Shown here: in pieces, positions 15,906-23,189 of the stretch
Layout: every line of letters starts with the position of its first letter
Numbering within the stretch: position 1 is the first letter of the stretch
Assembly: GCA_014238965.1 (NCBI GenBank)
Contig: JABAAC010000021.1
Location: 1 to 53,776, forward strand
Source of the DNA: Phycisphaerales bacterium
Lineage (GTDB): Bacteria > Planctomycetota > Phycisphaerae > Phycisphaerales > SM1A02
DNA length: 53,776 nucleotides
Direction: 5' to 3'
Position numbers and translations under genes: made by a program
The notes under the pieces: generated by a model
Databases searched by the model: none
Seen by the model: only the letters and a program-made list of their open reading frames with translations
What the model was told of the DNA's origin: nothing

Positions 15906-17096
15906 ATGATTTCCACGTTAGCTCTGATTCTGACAACGGTCGCTAGCGGCGCCGATCCTGCGACCATGACTGCAGATGGGCTGTTGCCTGTCGCCCGCCC
16001 AGACCATGTTCGGGCCTTTACCCAAGCGCTGCAGCTTAATCGCGATCAACTTGACACCGTATCACTGGTTATCGAGGACTATCAGTCATCAATGCGTGAG
16101 GCGCACGAGGCACTTGTTGCCAAAGCACAAGCGTCTCGCGACAAACTTGATGACGCCTTTTCCGGTCGTCGAAGACTGTCAATTGATGCAATTCGTACGC
16201 TTCGCAAAGACATTGAGTCAGCGCCGCGTAAGATGTGGCCTGAGCTGGATGATCGGTTCGAAGAGTTGCATGACACGCTCGCTATTGTGTCGGCGCTACC
16301 CACATCAGAGGTCGAGGCTGCATCGCGTACCTTTCGTCGGCAAGTGTTGCTGGATGCGATGCTCGACGACCAAACAGTGTTGTATGCGACCGAATCGCTC
16401 GATGTTGCGGTACTTGCTCAAGCTGCCAAGGAAGAAGAACTCGCAGGAGTTGATCCTACGGCATTGACGAGACTGATCGAGGCGTATCACCAAGTGCTGG
16501 ACAGTCGGTTGCCGGCATTGTTCAAAGCCCGCCGAGAGGCTCGCGTTGCCGATGCGATTGCTGCAATTACCGAGGATGATGCAACGCGATTGTTGCTGAT
16601 GAAAGCTTCTGCCAATCGGTGGCTTGAGCAAAGTGCCATGCATATACAGGTTGTGGAGGCAATTGCCGCACTTGCGAACGCTGCGGGTGGCGAGGGGGCT
16701 CGCGCTGCATGGTTGCAGCGATCACAACAGGCTCGATTTCCGGGACTTTACGACGACGACCGACTGCAGGTCATCAGCGAGTGGGTGTTGGCCAATGGGA
16801 GCAGTGTGCAGCGCGAAGCTGTGCCGGCGGCCTATGCCGCGTGGCTGGAGTCGGCTCGGCCCATCGCCATGAAAATGGCTGAGCTTCTGCGACAGGGATT
16901 TGAACAGGGCGTTGATTTGCAACATGACGCTGTCTCGCTGAATTCAAAGGCCATTGACCTGCGTCGATTGTGGCTGCAATCTAGCGGTGATCGACAGGTT
17001 CGATTGGAGACGGCTCGCGCAGCTATTGAGCGTCAGCTGACGGACGGGCAGCGTGCTGCGATTCGTCGTGTGATCATGGATCCACGGCGGCGGTGA
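15906..17096 (+). CDS. Secreted helical protein of unknown function
   Basis: 396 residues. The first 16 residues (MISTLALILTTVASGA) form a plausible signal peptide. The rest is almost entirely helical, rich in Ala, Arg, Glu and Gln, with heptad-like stretches, no Cys, and an LTDGQRAAIRRVI segment near the C-terminus that resembles the LTxxQ motif of periplasmic CpxP/Spy-like helical proteins. I do not recognise the family. The 825-residue gene at 23.2-25.7 kb has a similar composition and a matching LTDAQRGKM segment, so both may belong to a group of periplasmic helical proteins. The last 23 bases overlap the end of the convergent dihydrouridine synthase gene. Confidence 0.72.
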   Translation: MISTLALILTTVASGADPATMTADGLLPVARPDHVRAFTQALQLNRDQLDTVSLVIEDYQSSMREAHEALVAKAQASRDKLDDAFSGRRRLSIDAIRTLRKDIESAPRKMWPELDDRFEELHDTLAIVSALPTSEVEAASRTFRRQVLLDAMLDDQTVLYATESLDVAVLAQAAKEEELAGVDPTALTRLIEAYHQVLDSRLPALFKARREARVADAIAAITEDDATRLLLMKASANRWLEQSAMHIQVVEAIAALANAAGGEGARAAWLQRSQQARFPGLYDDDRLQVISEWVLANGSSVQREAVPAAYAAWLESARPIAMKMAELLRQGFEQGVDLQHDAVSLNSKAIDLRRLWLQSSGDRQVRLETARAAIERQLTDGQRAAIRRVIMDPRRR

Positions 17097-18219
17097 CGGG
17101 ACTGCTTTCGCTGTAGTGCTCATCGAGTACCGCATGCCATTGCCCGGTGGACTCAGCCTGAATGAAGGCCTTGCGCACCGCGTCCCTATGAGGGTGATGT
17201 GCAGAAAACTTGATGCCGAATTTTCGCATCATCCGAGAGGCCTTTCGGTCACCGTGGATCGTCACAGAGAAGTCGAAGTGGGCCCTTAGTGCATCTCGCT
17301 GCTCAGCAATCGTTGGCTGACGAACGGCCTTGCCAGCCATAAGCTCACGAGCCTGTTGGAAAATCCAGGGATTGCCTATGCACCCGCGGGCAATGGCTAC
17401 GCCTTGCAGCCCCGTGGCTTCAAGCATGAGGAAGATGTCATGCACTTGCCAAATGTCGCCGCTTCCGAAGATCACCTTATCGGAGTGTCGTTCAACGAGT
17501 TCACGAAGAAATGACCATCGCGAGGGGCCGACATACTTCTGTTCGACCGTTCGAGCGTGCACGGTGGCCCATGCATAGCCAATGTCATAGACGTGGTTGA
17601 AGATGCGTTCAAACGCAGCAGCCATGTCGGGTGTGTCATCGAAGGCCCGTCGCATTTTTACGGTGCAGGGAATCGTGTTGGGTACGGCTTGCCGAACTGC
17701 AGAAAGCACGGCAATGGCCTCATCTGGAACCTGCAAGAAGTGGCCCCCGCGATGCCGACGTCGTATTTTCTTCACCGGGCATGCGAGATTGACATCAATG
17801 ACGTCGTAGCCCATCTCCACAAGCATCGCCGATCCACGTGCCATCTCATCGGGATCAGTACCCATGATCTGCCCGGCAATGGGGTGATCGTCAAGCCCCG
17901 CTGCTCGATTGGCATCGGGGTCACCCATGCCACATGTTTCAGCAAGTAGATCTGGATCTTCTTTACGGCGGCCCTTGCCACCAGAGAGCAATGTGCGGTC
18001 CAAGAGTGCCTCGGTCACGCAGTAGGGGCATCCATGGCGGCGGGCGACCAGTCGCATGGCGCCATCGGAGTACCCCGCGAGCCCCGCTTGAAAGAAGGGC
18101 GCGTCAAAGCCCGGCACAATGGCCTCAAGACGAGGGTCGACCCGCAGCCTTTGAGCGAAGGCTGCCGCTGCCTGGGCTTGGGACGCGTTACGTTCCTCTG
18201 GTTGTGCGTCAGCATTCAT
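17074..18219 (-). CDS. dus: tRNA-dihydrouridine synthase family protein
   Basis: 381 residues with the TIM-barrel and helical domain of the Dus family, which reduce specific uridines in tRNA with FMN and NADPH. The catalytic cysteine is in DVNLACPVKKI, FMN-binding parts are PFFQAGLAGYSD near the N-terminus and VIFGSGDIW, ARGCIGNPWIF towards the C-terminus. An extra stretch MRRRHRGGHFLQ-like (KKIRRRHRGGHF) replaces the usual short loop after the Cys. ATG 18219 is preferred; an ATG at 18267 is possible but would overlap the divergent lipoprotein start. Which Dus subtype it is cannot be told. It lies head to head with the lipoprotein gene, 42 bases apart. Confidence 0.85.
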   Translation of the reverse strand: MNADAQPEERNASQAQAAAAFAQRLRVDPRLEAIVPGFDAPFFQAGLAGYSDGAMRLVARRHGCPYCVTEALLDRTLLSGGKGRRKEDPDLLAETCGMGDPDANRAAGLDDHPIAGQIMGTDPDEMARGSAMLVEMGYDVIDVNLACPVKKIRRRHRGGHFLQVPDEAIAVLSAVRQAVPNTIPCTVKMRRAFDDTPDMAAAFERIFNHVYDIGYAWATVHARTVEQKYVGPSRWSFLRELVERHSDKVIFGSGDIWQVHDIFLMLEATGLQGVAIARGCIGNPWIFQQARELMAGKAVRQPTIAEQRDALRAHFDFSVTIHGDRKASRMMRKFGIKFSAHHPHRDAVRKAFIQAESTGQWHAVLDEHYSESSPVTAAVDP

Positions 18220-18249
18220 CCGTGCAGTGTCGCGGGAATCTGCCCCGCG

Positions 18250-18255
18250 TACAAT
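18250..18255 (+). promoter_or_regulatory. Probable -10 box for a leaderless lipoprotein transcript
   Basis: TACAAT is followed by 6 bases and ATG 18262. No Shine-Dalgarno site. The palindrome GCATGCATGC at 18260-18269 spans the start codon and would lie at the transcript start. Confidence 0.5.
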
Positions 18256-18261
18256 CCTTGC

Positions 18262-18696
18262 ATGCATGCTCTGTCGTTAATCATCGTCTCAGCCCTATCC
18301 CTGACGCTGCTTGGGGCCTGCAATTATCGCGGGTACGACGCAGCCTCGGCGGGCCCTGCTTATCGCTTTGATTTGCATACGACAAACACCGCTGATGTGC
18401 AGGTGTTCCGTGATGGCACCCACATCACACTTGTTAACGCCACGGCAACCACTTGGCCAGCGGCCCGCATCTGGGTGAATCAGCGATTCAGCAGATCAAT
18501 TGACGGTCTTGATGCTGGCGAAACGATGTCGATTGGCCTCTTCTCATTCTGGGACGAAGACGGCGAGTCATTTCCCGCAGGCGGATTTTTGTCGTCCCGC
18601 CAGTCAATGCCGGTTCGGCTTGTTGAAATAGATTCAGGCGATGACACGCCGATGGTGGGTTTTATCACAATTGCCGCCACTGGCGAGAAGAAGTGA
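18262..18696 (+). CDS. Small predicted lipoprotein
   Basis: 144 residues. The N-terminus MHALSLIIVSALSLTLLGAC ends in a good lipobox with the lipidated Cys at residue 20. The mature part looks like a small beta-sandwich with no catalytic motif (VQVFRDGTHITLVNATATTW, FWDEDGESFPAGG). It may be a cell-envelope protein of unknown role. The stop codon is 3 bases from the convergent folA stop, and the two stops form GTGA-TCC-TCAC. Confidence 0.75.
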   Translation: MHALSLIIVSALSLTLLGACNYRGYDAASAGPAYRFDLHTTNTADVQVFRDGTHITLVNATATTWPAARIWVNQRFSRSIDGLDAGETMSIGLFSFWDEDGESFPAGGFLSSRQSMPVRLVEIDSGDDTPMVGFITIAATGEKK

Positions 18697-18699
18697 TCC

Positions 18700-19209
18700 T
18701 CACACGTCGTCTCGAACCCACCGTTCAAATGTGAACGCCTGCGCATGGCGGGCATCAATCGGGTGCTCAATGCGTGACGTACACGACCAGCACGCATCAA
18801 GTTCGGGGAATGTCGTATCGCCGTCGATTGACGCGTGAATGCGCGTAAGTTCGATGACGTGTGCGTCATCCATGAATAGTCGATACACCTCGCCTCCGCC
18901 GATGATCATGACATCGCCATCACCGTGATCTGCTGCGCATGCAATCGCCGCGGCAGGTGAGTGAACGACATCCGCGCCAGTGGCGACGAACGCAGTGTTT
19001 TGCGTTAGCACAATATTCTGGCGACCTGGCAATGGCGTGCCACCTAGTTCATCCCATGTCCGGCGTCCCATGACCACAGCATGGCCAAGCGTGATCGACT
19101 TAAAGTGCTTCAGATCATCGGGCAGACGCCAGGGCATCGATCCGTCTCGGCCGATGACCCCATTTTCCGCGGCAGCGACAATAAGCACAATGCGGTGTGA
19201 GTTACCCAT
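18700..19209 (-). CDS. folA: Dihydrofolate reductase
   Basis: 169 residues. It reduces dihydrofolate to tetrahydrofolate with NADPH. Typical motifs: IVAAAENGVIGRDGSMPWRLPDDLKHF (short form here: NGVIGRDGSMPWRLPDD), VMGRRTWDELGG, and VMIIGGGEVYRLF. The acidic residue of the active site is Asp in LPDDLKHF. It starts 6 bases after the thyA stop, giving a thyA-folA operon: thymidylate synthase makes dihydrofolate, which this enzyme recycles. Confidence 0.95.
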   Translation of the reverse strand: MGNSHRIVLIVAAAENGVIGRDGSMPWRLPDDLKHFKSITLGHAVVMGRRTWDELGGTPLPGRQNIVLTQNTAFVATGADVVHSPAAAIACAADHGDGDVMIIGGGEVYRLFMDDAHVIELTRIHASIDGDTTFPELDACWSCTSRIEHPIDARHAQAFTFERWVRDDV

Positions 19210-19215
19210 CGTGAT

Positions 19216-20010
19216 TCAGACAGCAACCGGTGCTGGAATGCGTGGATGTGGGTCGTAGCCATCGACCACGATGTGCTCAAGTGTGAATTCGAAGATATCA
19301 CTGACCGATGCATCAAGATGCAAAGTCGGCAGTGGCCGAGGATCGCGTGCGAGTTGTGTACGTACTTGTTCGATGTGGTTTTCGTAGATATGTGCATCAC
19401 CGATGACGTGCACAAAGTCGCCAAGTTCAAGCCCTGTGACTTGTGCGATCATTGACGTGAGCAACGCGTAGGATGCAATGTTGAACGGCACACCGAGGAA
19501 GAGGTCGGCGCTGCGCTGATACAACTGGCAGGACAATTTGCTGTCGGCCACGTAGAACTGAAACAGCAGGTGGCACGGTGGCAATGCCATGCGGTCTAGT
19601 TCGCCAACATTCCAGGCTGAGACAATGAGACGTCGGCTATCCGGGTCAGTTTGAATGCCGTTGATGACTTGGGCAATTTGATCAATGACGTTGCCATCGG
19701 TTGCTTTCCATGATCGCCACTGCGACCCATAGACGGGCCCAAGTTCACCGTTTTCATCAGCCCATTCGTTCCAGATGGAGACGCCGTGGTCTTGTAGCCA
19801 CTGCACATTGGTGTCGCCACGCAAGAACCACAACAACTCACCGACAACGCTCTTGAGATGAACTTTCTTCGTCGTGACTAAGGGAAAGCCATCCGCCAGA
19901 TTGAAGCGCATCTGCCGGCCGAACACGCTACGAGTGCCCGTTCCAGTGCGGTCGTTGCGGAGTGTGCCCGTGTCGAGCACATCACGAAGCAGTTCAAGGT
20001 AGGTCTGCAT
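19216..20010 (-). CDS. thyA: Thymidylate synthase
   Basis: 264 residues, the standard length for ThyA, which methylates dUMP with methylene-tetrahydrofolate. The active-site cysteine is in [13 protein letters not shown], the dUMP-binding arginines in [13 protein letters not shown] and [12 protein letters not shown], and the C-terminal PAPVAV is normal. A TATCAT hexamer lies 8 bases before the ATG, in the gap to the ABC ATPase gene, and there is no Shine-Dalgarno site. Confidence 0.97.
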   Translation of the reverse strand: MQTYLELLRDVLDTGTLRNDRTGTGTRSVFGRQMRFNLADGFPLVTTKKVHLKSVVGELLWFLRGDTNVQWLQDHGVSIWNEWADENGELGPVYGSQWRSWKATDGNVIDQIAQVINGIQTDPDSRRLIVSAWNVGELDRMALPPCHLLFQFYVADSKLSCQLYQRSADLFLGVPFNIASYALLTSMIAQVTGLELGDFVHVIGDAHIYENHIEQVRTQLARDPRPLPTLHLDASVSDIFEFTLEHIVVDGYDPHPRIPAPVAV

Positions 20011-20018
20011 GCGGGCTG

Positions 20019-20024
20019 ATGATA
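20019..20024 (-). promoter_or_regulatory. Probable -10 box for thyA
   Basis: TATCAT lies 8 bases before ATG 20010. It sits inside a small CTGAT/ATCAG hairpin (20016-20028) that also holds the stop codon of the preceding ATPase gene, so a gene end and a promoter share the same bases. Confidence 0.42.
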
Positions 20025-20792
20025 TCAGTGCGATGCAGCTACAAGTGATGCCGTTGCAGCGTGCTCAGGCGTATCGGCGATCGCGCGAGCTGGTCGGTCT
20101 TCGACGATGCGGCCGTGATCCATGACGGCGATGCGGTCGCATGTCCGCACAGCGACCGCTAGATCGTGTGTCACCATGACCATGGCCATATTTCGCTCCT
20201 GCTGCAAGTCCATCAATAGGTTCAGGATCTTTGCCTGAACCGACACATCCAGGGCGGATGTCGGTTCATCGCAGATGAGCAGACTCGGCTCCACCGACAG
20301 GGCTCGGGCAATAGCGATGCGCTGTTTTTGACCTCCAGAGAACTGGTGCGGCCATCGATTCGCGTCGTCTGGGCTGAGCCCAACGCTCAGCAGGAGTTGG
20401 GCTGTTCGCTCGACAAGCTCTGGGCCCTTGACGCCCCGGAGCACCTCAAGTGGTTCGCCTACGATGGTGCCTACTTGCATGCGACCATTGAGCGAGCCCC
20501 CGGGATCTTGAAAAATAGCCTGCATCCGCCGCCGGCATCCTTGCAGGGCATCTCCACGGAGGTCATGAATGGGCTGTCCATCGATGTGTACCGTGCCAGA
20601 CACTGGCTGCTGCAGTGCGAGGATCGTGCGAGCCAACGTCGTTTTGCCACACCCCGATGCTCCGACAAGGGCAACGGTTTCACCGTGATCTACCTGAAGG
20701 TTCACACCATCGAGCACTCTGCCGGTCCTTGGTAGGTCAACGACAAGATTGGCAATCAGCAACGCTGGGCTTTGGGTTGCAGGTCCAATCAT
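20025..20792 (-). CDS. ABC transporter ATP-binding protein, dipeptide/oligopeptide type, without permease
   Basis: 255 residues. Walker A is GASGCGKTT, the signature [15 protein letters not shown], Walker [21 protein letters not shown]. The [20 protein letters not shown] and [14 protein letters not shown] segments are typical of DppF/OppF-type ATPases. No permease or binding protein is in the window. ATG 20792 overlaps the HtrA stop as ATGA, so it is translationally coupled to the protease gene; an ATG at 20852 is open but would overlap HtrA by 64 bases. The partner could be encoded elsewhere, or the pairing with HtrA may point to a non-transport role. Confidence 0.85.
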   Translation of the reverse strand: MIGPATQSPALLIANLVVDLPRTGRVLDGVNLQVDHGETVALVGASGCGKTTLARTILALQQPVSGTVHIDGQPIHDLRGDALQGCRRRMQAIFQDPGGSLNGRMQVGTIVGEPLEVLRGVKGPELVERTAQLLLSVGLSPDDANRWPHQFSGGQKQRIAIARALSVEPSLLICDEPTSALDVSVQAKILNLLMDLQQERNMAMVMVTHDLAVAVRTCDRIAVMDHGRIVEDRPARAIADTPEHAATASLVAASH

Positions 20793-22222
20793 CGATTTGG
20801 ATGCTTCGCCAGCGTTGCTGATCGAGTCGTCGTGCTGCCAGGATTCTGCCATCGCCACGTCTCTATGTCGATGGTTCCACCTGGTGGGATGCTGGAAATG
20901 GAACTGCTCAATTGCGCATGTGAGCGAATATCACGGCCGTTGATCTGCAAAATAATGTCACCAACGTGCAAGCCACAAGCTTGGGCGGGCGTATTAGCTT
21001 GGCAGATCGTCACCACGACGCCACCAGGTGGGGCGCTGAATTGTGAGAGAAACGACCAAAGTGTGTCTTCGTAATCAAGCAGTGCCTCGGCTTGTGGCCA
21101 TGGATCAGGCAAGTTCACAGACTCCATTCGCTCATTTAACCCGTCGTAGCGAAGAATGGAAAGATCAACGGTGCCGTCTTCGTCCGCTTGCCAGGCATCA
21201 CGAAGTTCCACTTCTTGCACGACGCGTTGGTCGCCACAGGCGAGAATCACATCACCTGATCGGAGCCCCTTGATTGCATCGGTTGCCACGACGATTCCCA
21301 ATTTTGATCGGTCGCCGCCTCCGAGCAACCCAAGAGATCCAGAGGGTTGGGCTACTCGGACACCCAAGAATCCCTTCTGGACAGATCCAGTATCAATGAG
21401 TTGGCCGATAGCAGACTCGATCATTGGTAGGGGGATAGCCAGCCCGATTCCGTTGAATCGACCAGTACCGTCTGGTGCTTCGTCACGCGTCGCGATTGCT
21501 GTATTCATACCAATGAGTCTTCCGCGGGCATCGGTGAGCGGACCACCACTGTTACCGGGGTTGATCGCTGCGTCGACTTGGATGAAGTCCTCATACCCAG
21601 GCTGTCGCCACGTTCCGATGATTCCAGCAGATCGGCCAAGGCCCGAGATAAGCCCACTGGACATAGAGAACCGAAAATCAAGCGGCGATCCAAACGCGAA
21701 CACAAGGTCACCTTGTTCGACATTTCGAAAGTCTGGTGACCGTGTGGCGCCGATGAGTCCGCCCGAGGCAATCTTCAGCAGCGCGATGTCCGTTAATGGA
21801 TCAGATCCAACCAACGTTGCGGTGCGCAATGCACCATTGTGCAGTTGAACTTCAATGCGGTGTGCATCTTCAACGACATGCCAGTTCGTTACAACGTGGC
21901 CATCGGCGTCCCACAGCCACCCACTTCCTGATCCAACGAATTCAACGCCATTACGTCGGCCTTCGCCTCGCTCATGGACGGCTGTGATGTGCACAACGGA
22001 TGGTCGCACACGACGCGCAACTTGCCTCGTAGCGTTGCTGAACTGTTCAAGAATGTTGGGCCCACCATTGGGCGACAGCAACATGGATGCTTGGTGTACT
22101 TGTGCACGATCGGCCCGTGCTTGAGCCCCATCGAGCAGTCTCGGAATGCCAATCATGGCCACGGCCGAGACCGCGATGATCACACACACAGAACCACATG
22201 CCCGCAAGAGAGGATTTGCCAT
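20789..22222 (-). CDS. HtrA/DegP-type serine protease with two PDZ domains
   Basis: 477 residues. An N-terminal membrane anchor or signal (residues about 7-25, RACGSVCVIIAVSAVAMIG) is followed by a trypsin-like protease domain: His in VVTNWHVVED, Asp in DPLTDIALLKI and Ser225 in NPGNSGGPL. A first PDZ domain includes GFLGVRVAQ and LRSGDVILACGDQ, and a second PGGVVVTI and CGLHVGDIILQINGRDI. These enzymes degrade misfolded envelope proteins. ATG 22222 gives a normal membrane anchor. It follows panB after 35 bases that contain a strong hairpin; a CACACT hexamer 6 bases before the ATG is a weak -10 candidate. Confidence 0.92.
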   Translation of the reverse strand: MANPLLRACGSVCVIIAVSAVAMIGIPRLLDGAQARADRAQVHQASMLLSPNGGPNILEQFSNATRQVARRVRPSVVHITAVHERGEGRRNGVEFVGSGSGWLWDADGHVVTNWHVVEDAHRIEVQLHNGALRTATLVGSDPLTDIALLKIASGGLIGATRSPDFRNVEQGDLVFAFGSPLDFRFSMSSGLISGLGRSAGIIGTWRQPGYEDFIQVDAAINPGNSGGPLTDARGRLIGMNTAIATRDEAPDGTGRFNGIGLAIPLPMIESAIGQLIDTGSVQKGFLGVRVAQPSGSLGLLGGGDRSKLGIVVATDAIKGLRSGDVILACGDQRVVQEVELRDAWQADEDGTVDLSILRYDGLNERMESVNLPDPWPQAEALLDYEDTLWSFLSQFSAPPGGVVVTICQANTPAQACGLHVGDIILQINGRDIRSHAQLSSSISSIPPGGTIDIETWRWQNPGSTTTRSATLAKHPNR

Positions 22223-22255
22223 ACCCCAAGTGTGCCGTGAAATGCCCCCCAAGGC

Positions 22256-22276
22256 AATCAGCCCTTTGGGCTGATT
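22256..22276 (-). terminator. Perfect 9-bp hairpin spanning the panB stop codon
   Basis: AATCAGCCC and GGGCTGATT pair perfectly around a 3-base loop. On the minus strand the TGA stop is within the 3' arm. It lies 33 bases before the HtrA start. No T-run follows, so it may be a non-canonical terminator or processing site separating panB from the HtrA-ATPase pair. Confidence 0.5.
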
Positions 22277-23112
22277 TTGGCTGTTTTGCGTTGTTTGGTA
22301 TCGATCATCGTGTACGGATGGTCGCCCAAATTCCGGCATTCGACATGCTCGATCCAAGCTTTTGCCGCATTGGTCAAGGATTGTGCCAAGTCACCAAGGG
22401 GTTGGGCAAAGGCAGGTTGCCAGTCAGTGAGCCCCAGCAGATCGTGAAGGACCACAATTTGGCCGTGGCAGGCTGGGCCAGCACCACAACCAATGACCGG
22501 GATCATCGTCTGTTCAACGATGCTTGCAGCCACCTCGGCAGGCACGGCTTCAATAAGGAGCATCGTGGCGCCTGCGTCTTCCAGTCGCTGTGCGTCTTCG
22601 ATCAGTGTGTTGGCTTGTGCTTGCGTGCGGCCCGCAGCACGGTACCCACCATCATGTTTCGCCCGCTGAGGACGAGAGCCAATGTGGGCAACGACGGGGA
22701 TACCCGCTCGATCAAGCGTGCGAACAAGTGGCGCCCACGATCCGTCAACTTCCAGTTTCACTAGATCCGCTAAGCCTTCGGTGAGAAATCTTCCAGCGTT
22801 CCGAACAGCCTCTGCGGTATCTGCTTGGTAGGACAAGAATGGCATGTCGCCCATGACCATGGTGTTTGGAGCACCACGCTTGACCGCGGCAGTCAGTGCA
22901 AGCAGCACGTCCAGGGGACAGTGAATAGTGCTGGGTAGGCCCAGAATGACTTCTGCTGCAGTGTCACCCACAAGCAGCAGTGGAATGCCTGCACGTTCGA
23001 GCCAGCGGGCCGTTGTGGCGTCGTAGGCAGTGAGGCACGCAAAGGGTTCACCAGCATCCACCATGCGGCGAAGTGTGCGAAGCGTGATTGGTTTGGATGG
23101 TGTGTCAGTCAT
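22258..23112 (-). CDS. panB: 3-methyl-2-oxobutanoate hydroxymethyltransferase
   Basis: 284 residues, typical length. First committed step of pantothenate synthesis, adding a hydroxymethyl group to 2-ketoisovalerate, which is also the valine-derived substrate of the branched-chain operon. Signatures: LTAYDATTARWLERAGI, LLVGDTAAEVILGLPST, MVMGDMPFLSYQ, VKLEVDGSW, VAHIGSRPQ and PVIGCGAGPACHGQIVVLHDLLG. The start ATG is the only reasonable one. No panC or panD nearby. Confidence 0.94.
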   Translation of the reverse strand: MTDTPSKPITLRTLRRMVDAGEPFACLTAYDATTARWLERAGIPLLLVGDTAAEVILGLPSTIHCPLDVLLALTAAVKRGAPNTMVMGDMPFLSYQADTAEAVRNAGRFLTEGLADLVKLEVDGSWAPLVRTLDRAGIPVVAHIGSRPQRAKHDGGYRAAGRTQAQANTLIEDAQRLEDAGATMLLIEAVPAEVAASIVEQTMIPVIGCGAGPACHGQIVVLHDLLGLTDWQPAFAQPLGDLAQSLTNAAKAWIEHVECRNLGDHPYTMIDTKQRKTAKISPKG

Positions 23113-23189
23113 TGGGCACTTCAGTATCGGGATTCAGCGGCTATGAGCAAGTGTGAAGTGTATATCTCGTGGGGGCATAGCATTCATAT

